From NCBI GenBank assembly GCA_046732855.1, contig JBKPNX010000069.1, positions 11,518 through 75,517 of the forward strand: 64,000 nt of DNA, in the 5' to 3' direction. Under the pieces are notes generated by a model. It was not told the origin of the DNA. It made no database searches and saw only the letters and a program-made list of their open reading frames with translations. The position numbers and the translations under genes are program-made. Numbering within the stretch: position 1 is the first letter of the stretch; every line of letters starts with the position of its first letter. The DNA is from JBKPNX01 sp046732855. Its GTDB lineage: Bacteria; Pseudomonadota; Alphaproteobacteria; Geminicoccales; Geminicoccaceae. Below are positions 52,117-63,291 of the stretch, one piece after another.

Positions 52117-54767
52117 GCGTGCGGGCGCCATCGACCCAGCAGATCAGAGCGCAGGTCGAGGAAGTCCTGCACCGGAACCCGGGAGCACGCCTGATCGGCA
52201 TCCGCTCGCCCGCGCGGCGGCCGTGGCCGGAGCGGATCGAGCGGAACGGGGCGAGCTTTCAACTCGTCTGGTGCGAGTCGGGGCTCGAGCTGCGCGAGCG
52301 CCTCGCCGCGTTCGGGGAGACATCCGATGGCGGCCTGGTGGTGGTCACGAGCCTCGACGAGACGGCGCTTGGCGACGACCTCACCGCCCGGTTCGCGCGC
52401 GGCAGGCTGCTTCAGGCCAACAGCTGGCAGATGGTGCGCACCGCTTTCCAGGCGCACGCGGTCGACTCGCGCCTGAGCGGACAGGACTGGATCGCCGAAC
52501 TGTTGCTCGACCACGCCCCACCCGGTGGCTACCCGCCGGTCGCGGGCGGCGTGCTCGACGCCGACACCGCGTGGCGTCACCTGCTCGAGCACGGCATCGG
52601 TCTCCCGGATGCCCGTCCGGACGTCGGCGCGCTCCTGCGCTGGACACTCGACGGAGAGAACCTCGGCCGTTTCGCGGTTTTGCCGGAGCCGATGCGGGAT
52701 CGGATCGCGGCGCGGCTCACGGAGGTGGCCGGACCCGCGGGCGGCCTCGTCGTGGGTGCCGTCGAGGCAGGCAGGGGTGCCGACGTGTTGCCGCTCGGCC
52801 TCGTCTGCGGTGTCGTCTTCGCCGAGCAGGATTCGTCTTCCGAGTTGCGCGAGGCGGCAGTACGCCTGGAGCCGTACTTCGGCGGCCAGCGCATCGCCCG
52901 CGAGGCTGGACAGAATCTTGCCGAGGCCGCCAAGCGGGTCGCGGCCCGCCTCGACGACACCAACGAGACAGCCCGCTATCATGAGCGTGCCGCCCAAGTG
53001 CTCGAGGATCTCCAAGTCGCGGCTCATGCTGGCCTGAGCCCGGTATTGGCGCTCGGTTTCGAGGCGCGGCTCCGGGTGTGTGCCGAAGCCCTTCATACGG
53101 CCCTCGACGCGCCTGACGAGCAGCGTCGTGCGGAGGTCGAGGCCGCAGTGCGTCCGGTCCTCGCTCACGAGCAGGCGGCGCGGCGGGGCGACCGGGTTGA
53201 GCGGCTTCAGATGGCCGTCCGCCTCCTGCGCTGGCTCGGAACGCCGGAAGGCGAGCTCGGCGATCTCGCCGCCGTCGCCATCGCCTATGCGCGCGAAGGG
53301 GGTTTTGTCGACCTCGCGCGTCTTGCCCTACCTGACGACGAGATCGCGGAGCTGGCCGCGGTTTACGGCCGTCTCGTTGCACTCGCCCTGGCACGCCGGG
53401 AGCGCGAGAACCGACGCTTCGCCGAGGCGCTCCGGGCCTGGAACAGGACCGGCGGTGGCGGCGGCGAGGTGCTACCGGTGGAGGCGGTGCTTGAAGCGGT
53501 GGTCGCGCCGCTCGCCCGGCAGGCGCCGGTGCTCCTCGTTGTGCTTGATGGGCTCAGCTTCGCGATCCACCGCCGCCTGCTGCCGGGGCTACTTCGCGAG
53601 GGCTGGATCGAGTTGATCCCGCAAGGCCGGGCCGAGGCGCCGCCCGTCATCGCAGCGCTGCCCACCGTCACCGAGGTCTCGCGCGCGACCCTGTTCAGCG
53701 GCCGACTCACCCGGGGCACGGCGACAAGCGAGAAGTCGGGCTTCGCCGAGCATCCGGCCCTCGTCCAGGTCTCACGTGCAGGCCGGCCGCCGCGGCTGTT
53801 CCATAAGGCCGAGCTCGAGGACGATGGCGCACTGACGGGTGAGTTGCGCGACGGGATTGCCAACCAGGCACAGCGCGTCGTCGGCGTAGTCCATAATGCC
53901 GTCGACGCCCAGCTGGCCGGCTCTGACCAGCTGCACATACGCTGGTCCCCAGACGCGCTGCGCCTTCTGCGGCCGTTGCTGCGCGAGGCGCGGGATGCGG
54001 GCCGGATCGTGGTCCTGACCGGGGATCACGGCCATGTCATCGAGAGCGGTACGACGCAGCGCAGCGCGCCGGGTGGCGATCGCTGGCGGCGCGCCGGTGG
54101 CCACGTGGCTGTGGAAGAAGTTGAGCTGCGTGGGGGACGCGTGCTCCCACCCGACAGCGCCGACGCTGTCGTCCTGACCTGGAGCGAGACGATCCGCTAC
54201 GCCCAGAAGCGCAGCGGGTATCATGGCGGCGCGAGCCCGCAGGAGGTCGTAGTTCCGCTTGCGGTGCTGACGGCCGGCTTCTCGCCGGACGGTTGGGCGG
54301 AAGCACCCCCCGTCCAGCCCACTTGGTGGGAGGCAGGCGGACCGGCGGTACCCACCGCCTCCCTGGCCACAAGCTTTCGCCCCACAGGGCGCCCCCGTCG
54401 CGACCGCGCATTGCAGCCGGAGCTTTTCCCGGAGGGCGCGGCCGCTCGCCGGCCCGACTGGATCGCGGACGTCTTCGCCTCAGCCACCTACGCTGCCCAG
54501 AAACGTCTCGCCGGGCGCGGTGCGCCCAAGGACGAGGACGTCCGCCGCCTCCTCGCCGCGCTCGATGCCCGCGGCGGCCGGCTCAGCCAGACCGCGCTCG
54601 CCCAGGCGCTGGGCGTCTCGGCGTTCCGCGTAGTGACGATCGTCAACGCCGCGCGCCGCGTGCTGAACGTCGACCAGACGCCGGTGCTCCGGCTTGAGCC
54701 CGGCCAGGGTACCGTTACGCTCGACGGTGAACTCATGCGGGTGCAGTTCGAGCTGCCGAGGGGCTGA
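52113..54767 (+). CDS. pglZ: PglZ, alkaline-phosphatase-superfamily protein
   Basis: 884-aa core component shared by all BREX types. The PglZ domain carries the alkaline-phosphatase-like metal and nucleophile motifs: VVLDGLSF (Asp479), LPTVTEVSRATLFSG with the Thr/Ser nucleophile region, TGDHGHV (residues 636-642) and YHGGASPQEVVVPL. A winged-helix-like tail (SQTALAQALGVSAFRV) ends it. The ATG at 52113 overlaps the pglY stop (ATGA) and is preferred over an upstream frame start at 52083. In Streptomyces, loss of PglZ makes PglX toxic, which matters for the pglX nonsense codon here. Confidence 0.94.
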   Translation: MSVRAPSTQQIRAQVEEVLHRNPGARLIGIRSPARRPWPERIERNGASFQLVWCESGLELRERLAAFGETSDGGLVVVTSLDETALGDDLTARFARGRLLQANSWQMVRTAFQAHAVDSRLSGQDWIAELLLDHAPPGGYPPVAGGVLDADTAWRHLLEHGIGLPDARPDVGALLRWTLDGENLGRFAVLPEPMRDRIAARLTEVAGPAGGLVVGAVEAGRGADVLPLGLVCGVVFAEQDSSSELREAAVRLEPYFGGQRIAREAGQNLAEAAKRVAARLDDTNETARYHERAAQVLEDLQVAAHAGLSPVLALGFEARLRVCAEALHTALDAPDEQRRAEVEAAVRPVLAHEQAARRGDRVERLQMAVRLLRWLGTPEGELGDLAAVAIAYAREGGFVDLARLALPDDEIAELAAVYGRLVALALARRERENRRFAEALRAWNRTGGGGGEVLPVEAVLEAVVAPLARQAPVLLVVLDGLSFAIHRRLLPGLLREGWIELIPQGRAEAPPVIAALPTVTEVSRATLFSGRLTRGTATSEKSGFAEHPALVQVSRAGRPPRLFHKAELEDDGALTGELRDGIANQAQRVVGVVHNAVDAQLAGSDQLHIRWSPDALRLLRPLLREARDAGRIVVLTGDHGHVIESGTTQRSAPGGDRWRRAGGHVAVEEVELRGGRVLPPDSADAVVLTWSETIRYAQKRSGYHGGASPQEVVVPLAVLTAGFSPDGWAEAPPVQPTWWEAGGPAVPTASLATSFRPTGRPRRDRALQPELFPEGAAARRPDWIADVFASATYAAQKRLAGRGAPKDEDVRRLLAALDARGGRLSQTALAQALGVSAFRVVTIVNAARRVLNVDQTPVLRLEPGQGTVTLDGELMRVQFELPRG

Positions 54768-56083
54768 TGCCGAGCCCGCATCGCCGTGCAAGCATCCTCG
54801 ACGCGCTCCGTCGGGGCACCGTCCCTCGGGACGGGCTTGCGGCCTTCGCCGTAGGCATGGAGCGCTTCGAGACTGCCCTCGACGCCGAGCTGGATGCGGT
54901 CGCCCTCGGGCGCGGCACCTTCAAGGCCGTACGCGGCGAGTACGGCAGCGGGAAGACCTTCTTCGCACGCTGGCTGCAGGAACGAGCTCGCCTTCGGGGC
55001 TTCGCCACCAGCGAGGTGCAGGTTTCGGAGACGGAGACGCCCCTGCATCGGATGGAGACCGTCTACCGCCGCATGACCGAGCGCCTCGCGACCGCCGACA
55101 GCCGCGAGGGCGCGTTGCGCGGGGTTCTCGATGGGTGGTTCTACACCCTTGAGGAGGAGGTCCTAGCCGAGAACACGGTGAGTTCGGACGACGCGAAGAT
55201 GCTGGTCGCCGCCACAGATCGGCTCATGGAGCGACGGCTCGCGACCGTCAGCCGAAGCGCGCCCTCCTTCTCCGCCGTGCTCCGAGCCTATCGCAGGGCG
55301 TTGCTCGTGGATGATCCGGCACTCGGAGAAGGACTGATCGCCTGGCTCGGCGGGCAGCCCAACGTCGCCGCCGCGATCAAGCGCTCGGCCGGTGTCAAGG
55401 GTGACATCGACCACTTCAGCGCCACGCACTTCATTGCCGGGCTGCTCGCGATCCTCAGGGATTCCGGTCACCCCGGACTTTTGCTCGTGCTCGACGAGGC
55501 CGAGACGCTGCAGCGCATGCGCGCGGACACGCGCGAGAGAGGTCTGAACGCCCTGAGGCAGCTGATCGACGAGATCGACGCCGGTCGCTACCCTGGCCTC
55601 TACCTCCTCGTGACGGGCACCACTGCCTTCTTCGAAGGGCCACAGGGGGTTCAGCGCTTACCGCCTTTGGCCCAGCGCCTGCAGGTCGACTTCGCGACCG
55701 AGGCGCGCTTCGACAACCCGCGGGCGGTGCAGATCCGGCTGCCCGGCTTCGACCTCGACTTGCTCGCGCGCGTCGGCGGCCGGGTCCGGGACCTATTCGC
55801 GGAGCAGGCACAGGCGGCCGAGCGAGTGCGTGCTGTCGTCGACGATCGGTACATCCAGGACCTCGCCGACGCCGTAACGGGGGAGCTGGGTGGCCAGGTT
55901 GGCATCGCGCCGCGCCTCTTCCTCAAGAAGCTGGTCGCGGAGGTGCTCGACCGCGTCGACCAGTTCGCAGATTTCGACCCCCGTCGCCACTATGCACCGA
56001 CGCTCACCGAGGATGAGATGACGCCGACTGAGCGGGCGGGTGCGGGCGCAAACTCGGTGGAAGACATCGAGCTCAAGCTGTGA
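54767..56083 (+). CDS. brxD: BrxD, DUF2791-type ATP-binding protein
   Basis: 438-aa P-loop ATPase specific to BREX types 2 and related. Walker A GEYGSGKT is at residues 57-64 and Walker B is LLVLDEAETLQ near 245. The rest matches the BrxD/DUF2791 layout of an AAA-like ATPase with a helical C-terminus. The ATG shares its A with the pglZ TGA (TGATG), and the next gene overlaps by GTGA. It is thought to act with the helicase BrxHI; the mechanism is unknown. Confidence 0.92.
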   Translation: MPSPHRRASILDALRRGTVPRDGLAAFAVGMERFETALDAELDAVALGRGTFKAVRGEYGSGKTFFARWLQERARLRGFATSEVQVSETETPLHRMETVYRRMTERLATADSREGALRGVLDGWFYTLEEEVLAENTVSSDDAKMLVAATDRLMERRLATVSRSAPSFSAVLRAYRRALLVDDPALGEGLIAWLGGQPNVAAAIKRSAGVKGDIDHFSATHFIAGLLAILRDSGHPGLLLVLDEAETLQRMRADTRERGLNALRQLIDEIDAGRYPGLYLLVTGTTAFFEGPQGVQRLPPLAQRLQVDFATEARFDNPRAVQIRLPGFDLDLLARVGGRVRDLFAEQAQAAERVRAVVDDRYIQDLADAVTGELGGQVGIAPRLFLKKLVAEVLDRVDQFADFDPRRHYAPTLTEDEMTPTERAGAGANSVEDIELKL

Positions 56084-58164
56084 CTGCCTTTGATGCGCTC
56101 CACCCGGCGTTGCGCTACCACATAGTCAACACCCTGGGCTGGGCATCCATGCGCCCAACCCAGCTTGAGGCCATTGCGCCAGTCCTGGCGGGCGAGGACG
56201 TGCTGCTGCTCGCCCCGACCGCCGGAGGGAAGACGGAGGCGGGCTTATTTCCCCTCCTCTCCCGCATGCTCACCGAGGGATGGCGTGGTCTTGCGGTTAT
56301 CTACGTCTGCCCGCTGCGCGCCCTGCTCAACAACCTCGAGCCTCGCATCCACCGCTACGCCTCCCTCCTAGGCCGGACCGCGGCGCTCTGGCACGGCGAC
56401 ATCGGCGACGCCGCGCGGCGCAAGCTAATACGCGACCCGCCGGACATCCTGCTCACGACGCCCGAGTCCCTGGAGGCGATGCTGATCTCGCGGCGCGTCG
56501 ACCACAGAGCCATGTTCGCGGAGTTGCGCGCGGTCGTCGTGGATGAACTTCACGCATTCGCCGGCGACGACCGCGGCTGGCATTTGCTCGCCGTCCTCGA
56601 GCGGCTGCAGCGGCTCGCCGGTCGCCGTCTGCAACGCCTCGGTCTGTCTGCTACAGTCGGGAACCCCGACGCGCTCCTTGCCTGGCTGGGTCGCGGCGAC
56701 GTAGGAGGGCGAGTAGTCGGCCCCGCCCGACTGCCCTCCGACGGTGATGTTAGCGTCGACTTTGTCGGCTCACTCGATAACGTCGTGACCGTGTTGGCCA
56801 GGCTTTTCCGCGGTGAGCGGCGGCTGGTCTTCTGCGACAGCCGGGCGCGCGTTGAAGAGATCGCGGCGGGGCTGCACCAGGAGGGGGTTCGAACCTTTGT
56901 CTCGCATAGCTCGCTCAGTGCCGACGAGCGGCGGCGGGCAGAGGCGGCGTTCGCCGCCGCGCCGGACTGTGTAATCATCGCCACCAGCACCCTCGAACTC
57001 GGATTGGATGTTGGCGACCTCGATCGCGTAGTGCAGGTCGACGCGCCGCCCTCGGCCGCCTCCTTCCTACAGCGCATGGGGCGCACCGGCAGACGCCCGG
57101 GCAGCGTTCGGAACTGCTTGGTCCTGGCGACCACCGAGGAAGCCCTGATCGCCGCGCTCGGCATCGCCAGGTTGTGGCGCGAGGGATTCACAGAACCGGT
57201 GCACCCGCCGGAGAGGCCGGCGCACCTGTTCGCGCAACAGGTCATGGCGCTCGTGCTGCAGGAGGGTGGGCTCGCCCACCGCGGGTGGCAGTACTGGCTG
57301 GGAGACGTGTTCTCGAGCGTTGCCGAGGAGGACCGCGAGGCGGCCGTGCGCCACATGCTGGCGAGCAACATCCTGCACGCGGATAGCGGCGTGCTCGGTT
57401 TCGGCCGCGCCGGCGAGCGTGCGTTCGGACGGCGGCACTTCCTTGAGCTGGTCTCGGCATTCACCACGCCGCTGCTGCTGCAGGTCCGGTACGGCCGGCT
57501 CGGGCTCGGGGAGGTCGACCCGCTGAGTGTTGAAGCGCGCGGTGGGGAGACAAAGACCATCCCGCTCGGCGGCAGAAGTTGGCGTGTGCTCGAGATCGAT
57601 TGGCCGCGGCGGCTCGTTTCGGTGGAGCCGTCACCGGGCTCGGGTCGTTCGCGCTGGTTCGGGTCCTCGCGGGCGATGCATGCCGCCCTTTGTCGAGCGA
57701 TAGAGCGGGTCCTTGTGCTGGGAGCTCCTGAGGTCGCGCTCTCCTCGCGCGCTTCGGCTCGCCTTACGGCGCTCCGGGAAGCATTTGCCTTCTGCGATGG
57801 CGCGAGCCTCCCGATCGTTCGATATGGTGACTCGGAGCTGCGCCTGTGGACCTTTGCTGGTGGTCGCGCGAATGCCGCGCTGGCGGCCGGGCTAGCAGGG
57901 GTCGGTTTTGTGGCCGAGGCGGCCGATAACTTCAGCGTCAGGGTAGCTGGGGATGATCCGGCGGCGTTGGCCAGGGCCATTGACGGCCTTGACGTGGCTG
58001 GTTTGCCCGTAACGGTTCCAGCGAGAGCGCTCGCCAAGCTCAAGTTCAGCGAATGCCTCCCCGATGACCTCGCCCGGTCTGTACTAACTGCGCGCCTTGA
58101 GGACAAAGACTCCGTCCGGGACACCCTCGCGCGCCCCCGCAGGCTCGTAGCGGGGCGAGCATGA
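56080..58164 (+). CDS. brxHI: BrxHI, Lhr-like superfamily 2 helicase
   Basis: 694-aa DEAD/H-type helicase related to Lhr, found in BREX type 2. Walker A is APTAGGKT (residues 45-52), motif II is DELH (155-158), LSATVG is motif III, STLELGLDVGDLDRV is motif V-like and QRMGRTGRRPG is motif VI. A helical C-terminal part follows. The GTG start overlaps the brxD stop. Last of the canonical pgl/brx genes. The ATG of a 46-codon frame overlaps its stop. Confidence 0.92.
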   Translation: MTAFDALHPALRYHIVNTLGWASMRPTQLEAIAPVLAGEDVLLLAPTAGGKTEAGLFPLLSRMLTEGWRGLAVIYVCPLRALLNNLEPRIHRYASLLGRTAALWHGDIGDAARRKLIRDPPDILLTTPESLEAMLISRRVDHRAMFAELRAVVVDELHAFAGDDRGWHLLAVLERLQRLAGRRLQRLGLSATVGNPDALLAWLGRGDVGGRVVGPARLPSDGDVSVDFVGSLDNVVTVLARLFRGERRLVFCDSRARVEEIAAGLHQEGVRTFVSHSSLSADERRRAEAAFAAAPDCVIIATSTLELGLDVGDLDRVVQVDAPPSAASFLQRMGRTGRRPGSVRNCLVLATTEEALIAALGIARLWREGFTEPVHPPERPAHLFAQQVMALVLQEGGLAHRGWQYWLGDVFSSVAEEDREAAVRHMLASNILHADSGVLGFGRAGERAFGRRHFLELVSAFTTPLLLQVRYGRLGLGEVDPLSVEARGGETKTIPLGGRSWRVLEIDWPRRLVSVEPSPGSGRSRWFGSSRAMHAALCRAIERVLVLGAPEVALSSRASARLTALREAFAFCDGASLPIVRYGDSELRLWTFAGGRANAALAAGLAGVGFVAEAADNFSVRVAGDDPAALARAIDGLDVAGLPVTVPARALAKLKFSECLPDDLARSVLTARLEDKDSVRDTLARPRRLVAGRA

Positions 58165-58301
58165 GGATATGGCGGTCCTCCACCTCGATCGACTGGGAAG
58201 GCGAATCCTCAAAGAGCCCGGCAGTCGAGTACTGCGTCCACCGAGGCGGGATGCTGGTACTCCGCGGGCAACGAGTTCTGGGCCGCCGCGACGCCTACTG
58301 A
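58161..58301 (+). CDS. Possible 46-aa protein coupled to brxHI
   Basis: A 46-codon frame whose ATG overlaps the brxHI TGA (ATGA), the same coupling used throughout the operon. It includes two Trp, one Cys and a hydrophobic GGMLVLRGQRVLG stretch. No domain is recognised, and it could equally be a chance frame or the remnant of a longer gene. Confidence 0.35.
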   Translation: MRIWRSSTSIDWEGESSKSPAVEYCVHRGGMLVLRGQRVLGRRDAY

Positions 58302-58754
58302 GCAGCGATGGCGATCGGCTTAGCCATCCCGGATTGCTAATGCTGACGCTGAGCCGTTCCTCGGGCGTAGATCGAAGGCGTCCGCAGCCGCGCTGATCCG
58401 TTCGCCGAGCGCACGCACGACAGGACTCGGTCACTCGCCTTACCGACGTGTCCGTCTCCGTCGCGATCAGCCAGGTGCGCTACGGCTCGCGCTCCTGTGG
58501 CCTGGCGCGGATCGCATGGGCCGACTGACGTGCAATTAATTCCATCTTTCAAGGCCAAGGAATTTCTACCTTTAGAAAAGATTAGATGCAGCTATTGTTC
58601 ACCCGAGGTTCTACTCTAGACAGTCGTCAAAAATCATGGTTCCCTAAACCAGTTCTGTTTTGCTCAGCAAGCACTCTTGATTTCCAGCTACTATTTTATC
58701 GTCAATTATGTTATACTAATATTTGCCCACAACTTATCATAACGGAGTGCACCA
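58302..58754. other. Gap between the BREX operon and the recombinases, AT-rich in its second half
   Basis: The first half (to about 58530) is GC-rich and without a supported gene. From about 58530 to 58750 the base composition turns AT-rich, in sharp contrast to all neighbours, and includes TATACT at 58712-58717. No good -35 was found at the right spacing. The block may hold the recombinase promoter or a recombinase-binding or junction site. Confidence 0.5.
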
Positions 58755-60094
58755 ATGACGACCTCAAACGAGGACGACGCATTCGGCCGTCACCCGACCC
58801 TGTGGAAGGTCACTGCCGTCAAATGGGTGCTCGAGAACCGCGACTACCGTTACCGGATCTTGCTCGGTTCGCCGATCAAGAACCCTGCTGAGGAAATCGA
58901 CATAACGAGCGAGCTCGAAACCATCGAGGCGCCCGACCTGCAAAGTGCTGTCGCCGCTGCCCATGCGCTGCTCGACAGGCACGCCCGGGAGGCGGGCGAC
59001 CTCGGCGTCGAGATCTATCTCATCTCGCCAATACTGCCGTCCCCCGAGCGGGAGGCGCTGGGCGTCCGGCACTACACGCTCACGGCGGAGGCATACAAGC
59101 AGGCGCGGGCCGCCCGCATGCGTGGCCCGAATCTCGAGGTGCGGGTCGCGCGCATGGTCCGCCATGCTGCTCCCTTCGACCACAAGATCGCTAACTTGAG
59201 GTTCAGGGGTATCATCATGCGGGTGGAAGATGACGTCGTGACCTGGATCGGCCTCGCGGTCCCGCCGCGACGCCGCAAGCGCAGCACGCGCCGCAAGTCT
59301 CAGATCCATGGCATCGCCAACGACCTGTACATGGTCGCCAAGCTCTGGGCCAACAGTCCCGAATCCGAGATCCGAACGCTCGGCAGCATCTGCAAGAAAG
59401 TTCAGCCGCGTTCGGATGGGCTCCCGGAAAGCGCCCGCCGCTCCTTGGCACCTTTCAGGACCTCCGCAACGTTCAGGCGTTTCTGCTGCTTCCGGAGCGG
59501 ATTGTGGCCGACGTCGAGCAGAAGAAGAAGCCCGATTCCTCCGATGCTAACCGCATCGCTGGAGCGCTCTGGATCAAAATCGCGCAGCGAGCGCCTCTGC
59601 GGATCTCGAATTTGCTGGGAACCGACCTCGAGACGAATATCCTCCGGTCGCACAACGGCAAGGATGCTGCGGTCGCACTCTACTACCCGGCCGCTCAAGT
59701 GAAGAACGACAAGGCCATCGAGGTTCCGCTGTCGAAATGTACGATCAGGCTGCTCCAGCTCTACCAGGACAAGTATCGAAGCTTGCTCGTGGCCGGGCCG
59801 AGCCCGTGGCTGTTTCCGACCCGGGACGGTGGACGCAAGAACCTGAACAGCATGTCGCACCTCATCAAAAAGTTGATGAGCCAATACTTGGGCTTCGCGA
59901 TCAACCCGCACAGCTTCCGGCATGTGGCCGCCAAGCTCTATCTCTCGGCGCATCCGGGCCGATACGTCGACGTGCAGATGTTGCTCGGCCACAAGAAGCT
60001 CGAGACCACGATCAAGTACTACTGCGAGCTGGAAACCGAAGAGGTCTTCAAGTATTTCGATGCCTATCTGCTGAACCTGGTGCAAGCGGCTTAG
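58755..60094 (+). pseudogene. Tyrosine recombinase/integrase gene broken by a frameshift
   Basis: Two reading frames make one recombinase. The first, from ATG 58755 behind CGGAG, gives an N-terminal part (about 230 codons) ending in KKVQPRSDGLPESARR. Near 59431-59450 the similarity moves to another frame (LLGTFQDLRNVQAFLLLPERI) that runs to 60094 and includes the whole catalytic domain: APLRISNLLG (Arg), HSFRH (His/Arg) and LLGHKKLETTIKYY (Gly-His, Tyr). A one-base deletion explains it. The catalytic half could be made from GTG 59504 as 196 aa, but lacks the DNA-binding arm. The next recombinase begins 19 nt later. Confidence 0.75.
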
Positions 60095-60113
60095 GACCGG
60101 AAGGGAGGAAGTC

Positions 60114-61181
60114 GTGCCAGACGTTTACAAAGGCCGGGCGCTTCGGTTCGCGGCTTGGCGGAAGCGCGATCGAGATGCTTTGCTCGCCGCTTGCGCTAAT
60201 CAAGACGACTTGCTTGCCGAGTCGCGCCCCGCCTCACGGTGGCGCAACAGCACAAAGAGGCTCTACATACGCCGCTATGGCATGTTTTTGAACTGGTTGC
60301 ACGGCCAGGGGGCGCTAGATCCCGATCAGTGTCCGGGCGAGCGGGTCACCAAAGCACGGGTTCTGGCGTATCTGCGGGCGCAACGAAGCCTCGGCAATGG
60401 CGCGTGGACACTCGTCACCCACGCGGCCGCCCTTCGCTACATGCTCGAGGCGTTAGCCCCCGACCAAGACTGGACCTGGATGCTGCCCCTGATTCGCAAG
60501 CTCAAGTGCGCCGTGCGACCGACAGACAAACATCACAACTTGCCCTCGATTCGGGAGCTGTTCTATCTGGGTATCGCGCTGATGGACCATGCCGACAATG
60601 GTCAGAAAGGGACGCAAAAGCAGCGCTCGCTCATGTATCGGAACGGCCTAGCGATCGCGCTGCTTGCCTCGCGGGCGGTTATGAGGAGCCACAATTTGGC
60701 CGCGATTCGGATCGGTCAGCATCTGATCGAAGACGGGCCGGTGTACAGGCTCCAGTTCACGGGCGCTGAGATGAAAGGCCGCCGCGCGAGAGGCGGGCCG
60801 CTCCCGGCGATCCTGACGGATCGCGTTCGGCGCTATATGGCCTACTATCGGCGTGCCTTGCTGGGTGTCAGGCCGGATGCTGAAAATGCACTGTGGATTT
60901 CTTGGCTGGGCCGCCCGATCGGTCCCCGCGACCTATCGCACGAAATCGGCAAGGTGACCGAGGCTGCCTTCGGCAGACGGATCTGCGCTCATGAGTTTCG
61001 CCACGCTGCAGCTTCATCCATCGCCAAGGAAGATCCCGCCCATGTGGGCATCCACGACGATCCTAGGCCACGCCGACTATCGGACGCCGAACAGTACTAT
61101 ATCTTCGCGGACGAGTACGCCGCATTCAAACGGCTCGATGCCGTGGTCGAGCGGTTGAGCAGAAATCGTGAAGGCGTCTGA
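60114..61181 (+). CDS. Tyrosine recombinase/integrase with a scrambled Gly-His segment
   Basis: 355 aa, GTG start behind GGAGGAAG. An N-terminal SAM-like core-binding domain (about residues 30-140) precedes the catalytic domain with Arg in AVMRSHNLAAIRIG, HEFRH, and the Tyr of AEQYYIF. The expected LGHADYRT motif between them is missing in frame: it reads DDPRPRRLSD. The adjacent frame at 61055-61085 reads ILGHADYRT exactly. An extra base near 61051-61054 and a missing one near 61085-61088 restore the frame. The encoded protein would lack its motif-III His, so activity is doubtful. It sits 19 bp after the first recombinase and 14 bp before the serine recombinase. Confidence 0.82.
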   Translation: MPDVYKGRALRFAAWRKRDRDALLAACANQDDLLAESRPASRWRNSTKRLYIRRYGMFLNWLHGQGALDPDQCPGERVTKARVLAYLRAQRSLGNGAWTLVTHAAALRYMLEALAPDQDWTWMLPLIRKLKCAVRPTDKHHNLPSIRELFYLGIALMDHADNGQKGTQKQRSLMYRNGLAIALLASRAVMRSHNLAAIRIGQHLIEDGPVYRLQFTGAEMKGRRARGGPLPAILTDRVRRYMAYYRRALLGVRPDAENALWISWLGRPIGPRDLSHEIGKVTEAAFGRRICAHEFRHAAASSIAKEDPAHVGIHDDPRPRRLSDAEQYYIFADEYAAFKRLDAVVERLSRNREGV

Positions 61182-61195
61182 GGACCAAGAATCCG

Positions 61196-62884
<1,689 letters not shown>

Positions 62885-62889
62885 AAGGT

Positions 62890-62968
62890 CAGGGATCAGA
62901 TGTCAGATTCAGATGTCAGATGTCAGATGTCAGATGTCAGATGCGGAAGTCAGATGTCAGATGTCCGA
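62890..62968. repeat. (GTCAGAT)n-type heptamer array upstream of tRNA-fMet
   Basis: About eight direct copies of a 7-bp unit (plus strand GTCAGAT with small variants). On the minus-strand transcript the RNA reads ATCTGAC repeats just before the tRNA 5' end. They are near complements of the repeats at 63173-63277 in the same transcript. Confidence 0.85.
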
Positions 62969-63172
62969 GGGGCAGACCGAAGGAGGTCTGCGCCCTCAGA
63001 GGTCGGGAAGCGAGTCGTGCAGGGCAGACGGCATAAGGGCGCGCCGGCGGCCAGGCGATAAGCCTACGGCCGACGGCCAGGTCGCAGCCGCAATCGGTCC
63101 GGTCGAGCTTAGGGGAGCCTGGCCGATCGGGCGCGGCGCCCATCTTGGTCCCATGTCTTTGGTCATTTTCCG
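62969..63172. other. 5S to tRNA-fMet spacer core
   Basis: About 200 bp between the two heptamer arrays. Open frames are short and repeat-derived; none is supported as a gene. No tRNA was found here. Confidence 0.5.
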
Positions 63173-63277
63173 ACCTCTGATCTCTGACCTCTGACCTCTG
63201 ATCTCTGACCTCTGACCTCTGATCTCTGACCTCTGACCTCTGATCTCTGATCTCTGATCTCTGACCTCTGTTCTCTG
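63173..63277. repeat. 15-copy heptamer array next to 5S rRNA
   Basis: Fifteen units of ACCTCTG or ATCTCTG with one TTCTCTG at the end, 105 bp. Through most of the array the units follow a 21-bp higher-order pattern (two ACC units, then one ATC unit). On the minus strand it reads GTCAGAG/ATCAGAG. Confidence 0.9.
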
Positions 63278-63285
63278 GACTCCTG
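63267..63285. repeat. Left arm of a 19-bp inverted repeat flanking 5S rRNA
   Basis: Perfectly complementary to 63412-63430. The two arms enclose the 5S gene with 6 nt on each side, as expected for an RNase III-type processing stem. Confidence 0.85.
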
Positions 63286-63291
63286 GCTCGA

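Noticed and set aside
62890..63277. CRISPR-like array
   Set aside because: Units are 7 bp with no spacers, lie in an rRNA operon and no cas genes are present.
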